A stretch of 8,185 nucleotides of DNA, taken from Candidatus Woesearchaeota archaeon. Its GTDB lineage: Archaea > Nanobdellota > Nanobdellia > Woesearchaeales > WJKL01. Made by a program: the position numbers and the translations under genes. The notes under the pieces were generated by a model. That model did not search any database and was not told where the DNA came from. It saw nothing but the letters and a program-made list of their open reading frames with translations. This document shows positions 1-5,358 of this stretch, in pieces (the first letter of the stretch is position 1; each line of letters opens with the position of its first letter). The stretch covers positions 1-8,185 of the forward strand of contig JAHWIB010000051.1 in assembly GCA_019322815.1 (NCBI GenBank). The letters are read 5' to 3'.

Positions 1-2
1 AA

Positions 3-68
3 GAAGAATTCTTGGACATAAACATCCAAAGAAACGCCACAGGCATAAATAAAATTAGAAAATTATAA
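3..68 (+). CDS. C-terminal tail of an unidentified protein (partial, cut by window start)
   Basis: An open frame enters from the left edge and ends at TAA 66-68, giving a 21-residue tail that ends GINKIRKL. The product cannot be recognised from so little. I chose this frame because its stop is followed by one base and then the ATG of the next gene (TAA-A-ATG), a junction that recurs in this genome segment. A second frame (2-52) is also open and would give a basic, His-rich tail ending KKRHRHK; it cannot be excluded. By position the gene probably belongs to the same transcript as the cytochrome and molybdoenzyme genes that follow. Confidence 0.4.
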   Translation, partial: EEFLDINIQRNATGINKIRKL

Positions 69-69
69 A

Positions 70-330
70 ATGGACAGGACAAAACTAAATTATTTTATTG
101 ATATTGGAATGGCAGTAAGCTTTATAATTTGTTTTATTACAGGAATCTTTAAATTCCCAGGGATAACAAATTACTTTAGAATTATATATATGACAATTTC
201 TGCATCACAAATGGCTAGGATCCATGATTGGTCTGGATTTATTATGGGATTGACTGTTCTGATACATTTAATTGTGCATTGGAAATGGATTGTTGTGATG
301 ACAAAAAATATCTTTAAGAAAAATGAATAA
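70..330 (+). CDS. DUF4405-type small membrane cytochrome b-like protein
   Basis: An 86-residue protein with two predicted membrane helices, about residues 8-28 and 54-77. The second half carries the pattern R-I-H-D-W-S-G near residues 50-56, then H66 and H70 within an H-L-x-x-H-W-K-W motif. This matches the DUF4405 family, in which conserved histidines of short helical membrane proteins are thought to bind b-type heme. The sequence shows the histidines and helices; heme binding is family inference. The stop overlaps the start of the downstream molybdopterin oxidoreductase by 8 bases, so the two are very likely co-translated and work together: this protein would be the membrane electron-transfer partner of the extracytoplasmic Mo enzyme. 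The start ATG lies one base after the preceding stop. It is shorter than many family members, which may contain more helices. Confidence 0.72.
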   Translation: MDRTKLNYFIDIGMAVSFIICFITGIFKFPGITNYFRIIYMTISASQMARIHDWSGFIMGLTVLIHLIVHWKWIVVMTKNIFKKNE

Positions 331-976
331 ATTAATTTTTTTATTAATTGGACTGGTTTTATTGACAGGCTGTGTTGAAGAAGGTTTAATGCAGCAAAAT
401 GAAACTCCAACATTAAAAGAATTAGAAGCAGTAGAAATAAAAGAGTATGAAGGAGAGAGATTAGATTCAATGATTGATGTCAGAGATGTTTCAATAAAAG
501 GTCCTCAATATATCAATATTGATGAATATGGATTAGAGATTGCAGGATTAGTTGAGAATCCTAAACAATATTCTTATGAAGAAGTTTTAGGGCATCAAAA
601 ATATTCAAAAAAGCTAACAATACACTGTGTGATAGGATGGAGTGCAACTGTATTATTTGAGGGGGTATTATTAAAAGATCTATTTGAAGAAGTTAAAATA
701 AAACCAGAATCAAATACTGTTATTTTTCATGCAGTTGATGGATATACAACTTCTTTGCCTCTTGATTATATTATTGATAAGGATATTATATTAGCAGACA
801 AAATAAATAATGTTACTTTGGTTCCTGAAAGAGGTTTTCCTTTTATGCTGGTTGCAGAAGACAAATTAGGTTATAAATGGATCAAGTGGATCACAAAGAT
901 TGAATTATCAGACAACCCTGATTATGAAGGGTATTGGGAAAGCAGAGGATATGACAATGAGGCAGATATAGAGTAA
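323..976 (+). CDS. Molybdopterin-dependent oxidoreductase, sulfite oxidase/YedY-like lipoprotein
   Basis: A 217-residue single-domain enzyme of the sulfite oxidase/YedY (MsrP) molybdopterin superfamily. Residues 1-17 form a lipoprotein signal with lipobox L-T-G-C (C17), so the mature protein should be anchored outside the membrane. The core shows T-I-H-C (C102, the expected Mo-ligating cysteine) followed by G-W, then P-E-R-G-F-P near 168-173, K-L-G-Y-K-W-I-K-W at 181-189, and a C-terminal G-Y-W-E-S-R-G-Y signature typical of the family. There is no dimerisation or heme domain. The reaction could be reduction of a small oxidised substrate or oxidation of sulfite; the sequence does not decide. 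It overlaps the DUF4405 gene by 8 bases, which suggests a membrane-bound redox pair. The signal lacks a twin-arginine motif, and an in-frame stop at 299-301 limits upstream extension. The family call is strong; the substrate is unknown. Confidence 0.85.
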   Translation: MNKLIFLLIGLVLLTGCVEEGLMQQNETPTLKELEAVEIKEYEGERLDSMIDVRDVSIKGPQYINIDEYGLEIAGLVENPKQYSYEEVLGHQKYSKKLTIHCVIGWSATVLFEGVLLKDLFEEVKIKPESNTVIFHAVDGYTTSLPLDYIIDKDIILADKINNVTLVPERGFPFMLVAEDKLGYKWIKWITKIELSDNPDYEGYWESRGYDNEADIE

Positions 977-1234
977 ATGTTATCTCTAAAAGAACTTAAA
1001 AGCAAAGCAATGGAGCTTGAACCAGTCATCTGGGTTGGAAAATCAGGCTTAACTGATTCTCTTATCAAAGAAGTTAAGATTCAGCTTAAGAAAAGGAAAT
1101 TGATCAAAGTTAAGTTCCTGAAAACAATTGTAAAGGAAAAGGATAAAAAAGAATTGTTCAAAGAGATAGCTTCTAAAACAGATTCAAGGATAATAACCCA
1201 GGTTGGATTTGTTGTTGTGCTGTATAAATCATAG
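977..1234 (+). CDS. CRM-domain (YhbY/CRS1 family) RNA-binding protein
   Basis: An 85-residue protein covering one complete CRM domain. It opens L-S-L-K-E-L-K-S-K-A, has the loop motif G-K-S-G at residues 21-24 (the GxxG RNA-binding loop), then a basic segment K-K-R-K-L-I-K-V-K, and ends in the hydrophobic strand V-G-F-V-V-V-L-Y-K, as in bacterial YhbY and archaeal homologues. YhbY associates with pre-50S ribosomal subunits, so a role in ribosome assembly or rRNA binding is inferred. The ATG directly follows the TAA of the molybdoenzyme gene with no gap, so translation is probably coupled although the functions look unrelated. Length is standard for a stand-alone archaeal CRM protein. Confidence 0.9.
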   Translation: MLSLKELKSKAMELEPVIWVGKSGLTDSLIKEVKIQLKKRKLIKVKFLKTIVKEKDKKELFKEIASKTDSRIITQVGFVVVLYKS

Positions 1235-1237
1235 ATA

Positions 1238-1252
1238 AATTTTTAAAATATA
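1238..1252 (+). promoter_or_regulatory. Putative TATA box for the membrane protein gene at 1270
   Basis: AT-rich box AATTTTTAAAATATA centred about 25 bases before ATG 1270, the spacing expected for a leaderless archaeal transcript. The whole gap is AT-rich, so specificity is modest. Confidence 0.4.
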
Positions 1253-1269
1253 GATAGTTAATATATAAT

Positions 1270-1743
1270 ATGGAGAGATTCAGCATTCATCAAAAGATAT
1301 TCTTAATTTATCTTATTGCAGCTATTATATCTTGGTTGTTTTTAGCAACAATTAATATTCCATTATCTGTCGTTTATTTAATTTATCTAATTTCATTTTT
1401 CTTGATTATAAAAGGCAAAAAAATAGGATGGTTATTAATTACAATAGTGTTTTTAGGAAGGTTTTTGATTTGGCTTCTAGCACAATCATTAATTTTTAGA
1501 TTTAGCCAGGCTGGATTTTTAGTTTTAGGAGTTTATTCTTTGATGCAATATCTTAATTTTAAGAAACATCAAAAATTGATTAATATTATTACTGGAATTG
1601 CTACAACTTATATGCTTATAAATCCTAGTCTATTTTACCTTTGGATTGTTTCTGGAGTACTTGAAAGTGCATTGATTTGGTCAATGATAATCACAATAAT
1701 TTATTGGTTAGTGGTTATTTATTGGATTAAGTATAAGAAATAG
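1270..1743 (+). CDS. Hypothetical multi-pass membrane protein
   Basis: A 157-residue, very hydrophobic protein rich in Ile, Leu, Phe and Trp. I see five or six likely helices, roughly residues 9-27, 29-47, 51-73, 79-95, 103-118 and 122-153, separated by short basic turns (for example K-G-K-K and F-K-K-H-Q-K). No catalytic motif or family signature is recognisable. It sits between the CRM gene and a shikimate kinase gene, with small gaps and its own possible TATA box, so it need not share their function. The ATG has no clear Shine-Dalgarno, which fits leaderless translation. The reading frame is well supported by length and composition, but the function is unknown. Confidence 0.7.
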   Translation: MERFSIHQKIFLIYLIAAIISWLFLATINIPLSVVYLIYLISFFLIIKGKKIGWLLITIVFLGRFLIWLLAQSLIFRFSQAGFLVLGVYSLMQYLNFKKHQKLINIITGIATTYMLINPSLFYLWIVSGVLESALIWSMIITIIYWLVVIYWIKYKK

Positions 1744-1762
1744 AAGAATATTCTATAATTTG

Positions 1763-1777
1763 TAAAGCTTTAAATAA
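1763..1777 (+). promoter_or_regulatory. BRE/TATA promoter of the shikimate kinase gene
   Basis: AAAG-C-TTTAAATAA: a purine-rich BRE-like element followed by TTTAAATAA at 1769-1777, 22-30 bases before ATG 1799. This is a near-consensus archaeal box A at leaderless spacing. Confidence 0.65.
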
Positions 1778-1798
1778 AACCTATAATTTTTTTAAAAT

Positions 1799-2383
1799 AT
1801 GGGGAAATCTGTAATTTTAGTTGGACCTAGATGCTGCGGAAAAACACAGACAGGATTAGCATTATCTGAGATATTAGATATCCCTTTTGTGGATGCTGAT
1901 GAATGGTTTGTAAATGAGCATGGAAGTGTTGATTCTTATGTAACTAAAAACGGCGGTTTGCCTGAAGGCTGGAAAGCATTCAGAAAAGCAGAAACAGATA
2001 TTATTGAAGGGATTTGTGAAGAATATAGAGGCATTCAAATTGTTCTGACTCCTGGTGGAGGAGCTGTTGCTCATGACCATGGAGAAGAATACAGGCAAAG
2101 AAATGTTGAATTATTAAAGGAATTTGGAGATATAATCTACTTATTGCCTTTAAGCAATTTAGAGGCAAGTTCCAAAATACTGCATGCTCGTTCTCAAGAT
2201 GATAAAACAACAGCTGAACAAAGGCCTTCTTTAACAGGAAAAAAACCATATGAGGATATGTTAGTCACAGTTACAAAAAGACACCCTCTTTATTCTGCTG
2301 CAGCAACATCTGGAAAACCATTCTATACTGGAGAGAAAAATATTAAGGAAGTTGCTCAAGAAATTGCTGAAAAGTTAAGATAA
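1799..2383 (+). CDS. Shikimate kinase-family P-loop kinase (bacterial AroK type)
   Basis: A 194-residue nucleoside monophosphate kinase-fold protein. The Walker A loop G-P-R-C-C-G-K-T lies at residues 9-16. It is followed by D-A-D at 32-34, F-R-x-x-E at 61-65, the G-G-G substrate loop at 86-88, a lid segment with R-P-S-L at 142-145, and R-H-P-L-Y at 161-165. In order, these are the shikimate kinase signatures: ATP binding, shikimate carboxylate binding and lid arginine. The expected reaction is ATP-dependent 3-phosphorylation of shikimate in aromatic amino-acid synthesis. Most archaea use an unrelated GHMP-type shikimate kinase, so this looks like the bacterial form. At 194 residues it is slightly longer than typical AroK (about 170-175), with the extra length around 89-110. 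No other shikimate-pathway gene is in view, so another small substrate is possible. Own promoter; leaderless start. Confidence 0.75.
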   Translation: MGKSVILVGPRCCGKTQTGLALSEILDIPFVDADEWFVNEHGSVDSYVTKNGGLPEGWKAFRKAETDIIEGICEEYRGIQIVLTPGGGAVAHDHGEEYRQRNVELLKEFGDIIYLLPLSNLEASSKILHARSQDDKTTAEQRPSLTGKKPYEDMLVTVTKRHPLYSAAATSGKPFYTGEKNIKEVAQEIAEKLR

Positions 2384-2402
2384 ATCTGTTTTTGCAACAC
2401 AT

Positions 2403-2416
2403 AAGCTTTATATACC
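2403..2416 (+). promoter_or_regulatory. TATA box of the NOG1 gene
   Basis: AAGC-TTTATATA-CC, a consensus archaeal box A (TTTATATA at 2407-2414) 23-30 bases before ATG 2437. It lies downstream of a possible earlier TTG start (2392) and therefore argues that the gene begins at 2437. A T8 run (2426-2433) fills the space before the ATG and could also help end transcription of the kinase gene. Confidence 0.72.
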
Positions 2417-2436
2417 TTCTTATTGTTTTTTTTATT

Positions 2437-3357
2437 ATGGGATTTCATGAAATAAAACCAATTGAATCTGGAGATAGGTATCTAGATATAGCTATAAAAA
2501 GAGCAAAAAACAAGTCAAACCTGATGAAAGTCAAAGGGACTAAGTTAAACAAGATAAAAACCCTTGAGATGACAAAGATTGCTATTGTAAGAGATATATT
2601 GGTCTCAAGATTAGATGAGATTCTTACTTCATTTCCTAGGGTTGAAGAGTTAACAGTGTTTTATAGAAAACTGGTTGAATACACAATCGGAAAAAGCAAT
2701 CTAAAAAAAGCATTGGGAAAAATAAAATGGACTAAAGAAAAGATAAGCGAAGTTTTTAGACAGCACAATTCAAGACTAAAATCAGCTCAAGAGATTAAAG
2801 ATATTGCCATAATAAAAAAATCATTTTATGGAAGGATATCTTCTGTACTCAAGAATCCTGATTATAAATTTCTTGAAAAATCAAGGAGAACAATCCAGTC
2901 ATTTCCTACTATCAAAAAAAAGTATAAGCAGGTTGCGATAGCAGGATTTCCGAATGTTGGAAAATCAACATTATTGTCTAAACTAACAAGCTCTAAGCCT
3001 GAAATTGCAGCTTATGCATTTACAACAAAAGGAATAATGGTTGGTTATTTTGATGATATGCAGCTACTGGATACGCCTGGAACATTAAACAGATTCGACA
3101 AGATGAATGATATTGAGCAGCAGGCATATTTAGTTATGAAGCTGGTTGCTGAAAAAATAATTTATGTTTTTGACCTGACAGAACCTTATCCACTAAAAGA
3201 CCAGATAAGCCTTTATGAAAGAATAAAAGGATTAGGCAAGCCTGTTGTTATTTATCTAAGCAAAACAGACATTTTGGATAAAGGAAAAGTTGATGAGTTT
3301 AAGAAGAAGTTTAAAGCAATTGATAATATTAAAGAATTAAAGAAAAAACTTATTTAG
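2437..3357 (+). CDS. NOG1-family ribosome-assembly GTPase
   Basis: A 306-residue protein with the NOG1 (Obg-related, TRAFAC) layout: an N-terminal helical domain of about 160 residues rich in Lys and Arg, then a GTPase domain. G1 is G-F-P-N-V-G-K-S at 170-177, G2 is the F-T-T-K-G segment near 195-199, and G3 is D-T-P-G at 212-215, followed by the family-typical N-D-I-E-Q-Q-A. G4 reads S-K-T-D at 275-278 instead of N-K-x-D, and no clear G5 S-A motif is seen before the short Lys-rich end. NOG1 acts in large-subunit (pre-60S/50S) assembly; the same role here is inferred. I place the start at ATG 2437 because a consensus TATA box lies just upstream and the family N-terminus fits. It overlaps the end of the convergent L10e gene by 8 bases. 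Confidence 0.86.
   Translation: MGFHEIKPIESGDRYLDIAIKRAKNKSNLMKVKGTKLNKIKTLEMTKIAIVRDILVSRLDEILTSFPRVEELTVFYRKLVEYTIGKSNLKKALGKIKWTKEKISEVFRQHNSRLKSAQEIKDIAIIKKSFYGRISSVLKNPDYKFLEKSRRTIQSFPTIKKKYKQVAIAGFPNVGKSTLLSKLTSSKPEIAAYAFTTKGIMVGYFDDMQLLDTPGTLNRFDKMNDIEQQAYLVMKLVAEKIIYVFDLTEPYPLKDQISLYERIKGLGKPVVIYLSKTDILDKGKVDEFKKKFKAIDNIKELKKKLI
3343..3348 (-). terminator. Possible U-tract terminator after L10e
   Basis: Six A on the plus strand give U6 in the L10e transcript one base after its stop codon. Archaeal termination commonly uses such tracts. The site lies inside the NOG1 coding end, so it could be coincidental lysine codons. Confidence 0.3.
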
Positions 3358-3913
3358 CAACCTTAAGCTCTGTTTTCTTAGGCTTTGCTGCAAGTTCTTT
3401 GACTTCTATCAAGCATCCGCATGGAAATTTATAAGAAGCTCTTTTCAAGGCTTTTTTTGCTGTCTCTAGATTTTGTTTGTTTGTTTTTAATGTCAATAAT
3501 GACTGGCCTTTTCTTATCTGAGCAGCTCTTCCTATTGGCTTTCCAAAGGAATGCTTCATTCCTGTACTCATTCTGTCTGCTCCTGCTCCTGCTGCCAATG
3601 GATTCTCTCTCAGAATGTGAAAAGGATAAAATCTTACTTTAAGATAATAGCCGCTTTTGCCTAAAGTTGATTCTAACAGTCTGTTGCATGTCATCCTTGC
3701 TGATTCCATTGCCTGATGTCTTATCTGAAGATTATCTTTAGAAATCAGATTTAATTCATAACCAAATTTTTTTCTTGGATTGCCCATATCAAATACAACA
3801 ATGTTAATATGAGGAGAAGCTTTGATAAAATTCCTGTCTTTAAATTTGCTTATTCTAGTATAAGCTCTAGGTTCAACTGCTCTATATGCTGTAAATTTCC
3901 TGATTCTTGCCAT
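3350..3913 (-). CDS. rpl10e: Large-subunit ribosomal protein L10e (uL16)
   Basis: A 187-residue protein matching the archaeal/eukaryotic L10e (uL16) family over its full length. It has a basic N-terminus M-A-R-I-R-K, then A-M-E-S-A-R-M-T-C-N-R (helix near 68-78), a strand ending V-R-F-Y-P-F-H-I-L-R-E-N, the conserved A-G-A-D-R-M-S-T-G-M loop facing the peptidyl-transferase and tRNA region, F-G-K-P-I-G-R-A-A, and the final A-S-Y-K-F-P-C-G segment. A Lys-rich tail of roughly 15 residues follows. It is a core component of the 50S subunit near the A-site tRNA elbow. The gene is monocistronic in this view, leaderless, with a good TATA box upstream. Its end overlaps that of the convergent NOG1 gene, itself a large-subunit assembly factor. 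Confidence 0.96.
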   Translation of the reverse strand: MARIRKFTAYRAVEPRAYTRISKFKDRNFIKASPHINIVVFDMGNPRKKFGYELNLISKDNLQIRHQAMESARMTCNRLLESTLGKSGYYLKVRFYPFHILRENPLAAGAGADRMSTGMKHSFGKPIGRAAQIRKGQSLLTLKTNKQNLETAKKALKRASYKFPCGCLIEVKELAAKPKKTELKVAK

Positions 3914-3937
3914 ATTAAAGAAAGGATTAATAGGGGA

Positions 3938-3952
3938 TTTATAAAAGTTTTG
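3938..3952 (-). promoter_or_regulatory. BRE/TATA promoter of L10e
   Basis: On the minus strand CAAAAC-TTTTATAAA, 25-33 bases before the L10e ATG at 3913. BRE-like A-rich element plus TATA at leaderless spacing. Confidence 0.68.
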
Positions 3953-3988
3953 ATTTTTTGGTCTTGTCTCTTGTTAGTTGCAATTATA

Positions 3989-4004
3989 GCAAAGTTTATA
4001 AATA
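3989..4004 (+). promoter_or_regulatory. BRE/TATA promoter of the prepilin-like cluster
   Basis: GCAAAG followed by TTTATAAATA (3995-4004). The expected transcription start is near 4025, which leaves a leader of about 26 bases holding the Shine-Dalgarno site. It is divergent from the L10e promoter about 45 bases away. Confidence 0.68.
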
Positions 4005-4037
4005 TTAAATTCAAATATCTAAATATTCACATTCAAA

Positions 4038-4044
4038 AGAGGTG
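4038..4044 (+). promoter_or_regulatory. Shine-Dalgarno site fixing the start of the first prepilin-like gene
   Basis: AGAGGTG six bases before ATG 4051. An alternative GTG at 4042 lies inside this site and is therefore unlikely to be the start. Confidence 0.75.
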
Positions 4045-4050
4045 TATAAT

Positions 4051-4569
4051 ATGAAAAGATTTGATAAAAAAGCTGCTTTAGCTCTTTCTGTACAAGCTAT
4101 TGTTATACTGGTTATTGCTTTTGTTGTATTAGGGCTTGCTTTGACATTGACAAGATTTATCTTTAAAACAGCGCAGGAAAAGGCGGGTGGAGCAATTGAT
4201 ATAATTGAATTAGAATCAAAACCAACTTCTGATAATCCAATAACTGTTCCTGCAAGGGTTACTATATCTAGAAAGGACTCAGTTCCATTAGATATTGGTG
4301 TTTATAATACAGCAGAAGGAAATTATGATAATGCTACATTGGCTATTAAACAATGTACATCAGCATCAACAGGACTTCCTGTAAATGAAACACCTTCTTT
4401 GGTTACAATAGCTCAAACAGTTGGACAAAGCGACAGCAAAGCATTTAGAGCTTATTTGACTGAAAATGGATTAGCTACTGGAAATTATATATGCATCCTT
4501 AAAGTTTATAATCTTCAAAGTAGTTTAGAGTATGATACAAAACAATTCTATATGATTGTAACTTCCTAA
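4051..4569 (+). CDS. Class III signal peptide (prepilin-like) secreted protein 1
   Basis: A 172-residue protein starting M-K-R-F-D-K-K-A-A-L-A-L-S-V. A short basic head is followed by a small residue and a long hydrophobic helix (about 10-38). This is the pattern of archaeal type IV pilin and archaellin precursors cut by a FlaK/PibD-type peptidase, probably just after the A-A at 8-9. The rest is polar and threonine-rich and looks like an extracytoplasmic beta domain, with two cysteines (C102, C147) that could pair. The head region K-A-x-x-L-S-V resembles that of the gene at 4819, so the two are probably paralogues or co-assembling subunits. Whether they form a pilus, a pseudopilus or a membrane-anchored surface protein is not shown. 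Good TATA box and Shine-Dalgarno upstream. Confidence 0.72.
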   Translation: MKRFDKKAALALSVQAIVILVIAFVVLGLALTLTRFIFKTAQEKAGGAIDIIELESKPTSDNPITVPARVTISRKDSVPLDIGVYNTAEGNYDNATLAIKQCTSASTGLPVNETPSLVTIAQTVGQSDSKAFRAYLTENGLATGNYICILKVYNLQSSLEYDTKQFYMIVTS

Positions 4570-4575
4570 GGTGAT
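4569..4575 (+). promoter_or_regulatory. Shine-Dalgarno site for the small membrane protein at 4580
   Basis: AGGTGAT, complementary to the expected archaeal 16S rRNA 3' end, overlaps the previous stop codon by one base and lies four bases before ATG 4580. GTG 4571 and ATG 4574 fall in or on the site, so I prefer ATG 4580. Confidence 0.6.
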
Positions 4576-4579
4576 GAAA

Positions 4580-4795
4580 ATGAAAAAACGTATGACTGAA
4601 CAACAAGAATTTGAAATTATGAAATTAGTATTAGACAAATTTTTATGGTTAGGACTGATCATCATAATATATGGACTTTATAAGATGATTACACTGCAGC
4701 AGACAATAGAAGGCTTTTATTATATTATTGGAGGAGCAGTGGCATTGGTTGTATTCCTAATACTAATTGTCAAAGAATACGAAATAATTAAATAA
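4580..4795 (+). CDS. Small two-helix membrane protein in prepilin-like cluster
   Basis: A 71-residue protein with a polar head M-K-K-R-M-T-E-Q-Q-E-F-E and two hydrophobic helices, about residues 20-36 and 46-64, joined by a short polar turn, with a charged end K-E-Y-E-I-I-K. I recognise no family. It starts about 10 bases after the first prepilin-like gene and precedes the second, so it is likely part of the same functional set, perhaps a membrane partner of the filament or surface subunits; this rests on position only. An upstream GTG (4571) would add three residues. Confidence 0.62.
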   Translation: MKKRMTEQQEFEIMKLVLDKFLWLGLIIIIYGLYKMITLQQTIEGFYYIIGGAVALVVFLILIVKEYEIIK

Positions 4796-4797
4796 TT
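4788..4797 (+). promoter_or_regulatory. Possible TATA box of the second prepilin-like gene
   Basis: TTAAATAATT, 22-31 bases before ATG 4819, overlaps the preceding stop codon. The gene lacks a Shine-Dalgarno, so an internal leaderless transcript is plausible. Confidence 0.42.
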
Positions 4798-4798
4798 G

Positions 4799-4815
4799 TT
4801 TCTTTTTCTTTTTTT
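4799..4815 (+). terminator. T-rich tract, possible terminator or initiator-region element
   Basis: Pyrimidine tract TTTCTTTTTCTTTTTTT between the small membrane gene and ATG 4819. Archaeal RNA polymerase stops at such tracts, but a similar T run precedes the NOG1 start, so it may instead belong to the promoter region. Confidence 0.3.
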
Positions 4816-4818
4816 ATT

Positions 4819-5358
4819 ATGAAACTTAGAAAAAACAAGAAAGCTATACAATTATCTGTAAATATGCTTGTTGTTATAATTCTAGCTGTTGTCATCTTCA
4901 GTTTTGGAGTTGCTTTTATGTATAATATAGTAAGCAAATCATTTAAGTTAAAAGGAACTGTTGATGAAGATTTAGACAGGCAGATTGAGACAATATTGTG
5001 TGATAAGCCTGTCTGCTTATCTGCAAATTATAAAAAGATTTTTAGAGGAGATTTTGAGATAGTTGGTCTGAGGATTTACAATACCCGTGATGTAGAAACA
5101 ACTTTTTCTATAATAATGGAGAGAAAAGGAGCTTTTGATAAAGAAGGAAAGGAGATGGAAGGAGATTTATTTGTAACACTTGGCACTGAGATTACTCAAA
5201 GAGAGATCACAATACCATCACGTTCAGAAAGAGGTATAGGTATAGGAGTGGAAGTTCCTAAAAATGCAGAGTCAGGAATATATGTGTATAATCTAAATGT
5301 TTATGCAGGCGGAGCTGATTATCCTCCTCCGCAGCAAATCAGGATAGAAGTTCCTTAA
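4819..5358 (+). CDS. Class III signal peptide (prepilin-like) secreted protein 2
   Basis: A 179-residue protein beginning M-K-L-R-K-N-K-K-A-I-Q-L-S-V-N-M. The basic head, small residue at 9, glutamine soon after the likely cleavage point and hydrophobic helix (about 12-37) form a textbook archaeal class III signal. The ectodomain contains two nearby cysteines (C61 and C66) and alternating strands ending with S-G-I-Y-V-Y-N-L-N-V-Y, suggesting an immunoglobulin-like or other beta-sandwich fold. It resembles protein 1 only in the head. The processing peptidase and assembly ATPase are not in this window. There is no Shine-Dalgarno; a T-rich tract and a weak TATA box precede it. Its stop overlaps the convergent tpiA stop by four bases. 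Confidence 0.74.
   Translation: MKLRKNKKAIQLSVNMLVVIILAVVIFSFGVAFMYNIVSKSFKLKGTVDEDLDRQIETILCDKPVCLSANYKKIFRGDFEIVGLRIYNTRDVETTFSIIMERKGAFDKEGKEMEGDLFVTLGTEITQREITIPSRSERGIGIGVEVPKNAESGIYVYNLNVYAGGADYPPPQQIRIEVP

Noticed and set aside
171..470. Minus-strand frame opposite the cytochrome and Mo-enzyme genes
   Set aside because: Low-complexity hydrophobic translation lying antisense to two genes with clear family motifs; no promoter or start signal.
1874..2249. Two minus-strand frames inside the shikimate kinase gene
   Set aside because: Antisense shadows of a gene with all expected kinase motifs; no recognisable features of their own.
2392..2436. Upstream TTG extension of NOG1
   Set aside because: The extension contains the consensus TATA box and a T8 run; the family N-terminus begins after ATG 2437.
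3421..3642. Plus-strand frame within L10e
   Set aside because: Antisense to a conserved ribosomal protein; translation is Leu/Phe/Ser-rich shadow sequence.
4042..4050. GTG start for the first prepilin-like protein
   Set aside because: The GTG is part of the Shine-Dalgarno AGAGGTG; ATG 4051 has correct spacing and the normal class III head.
3809..4054. Plus-strand frame covering the L10e start and the divergent promoter region
   Set aside because: It overlaps the L10e N-terminus and both promoters, and lacks a start signal.
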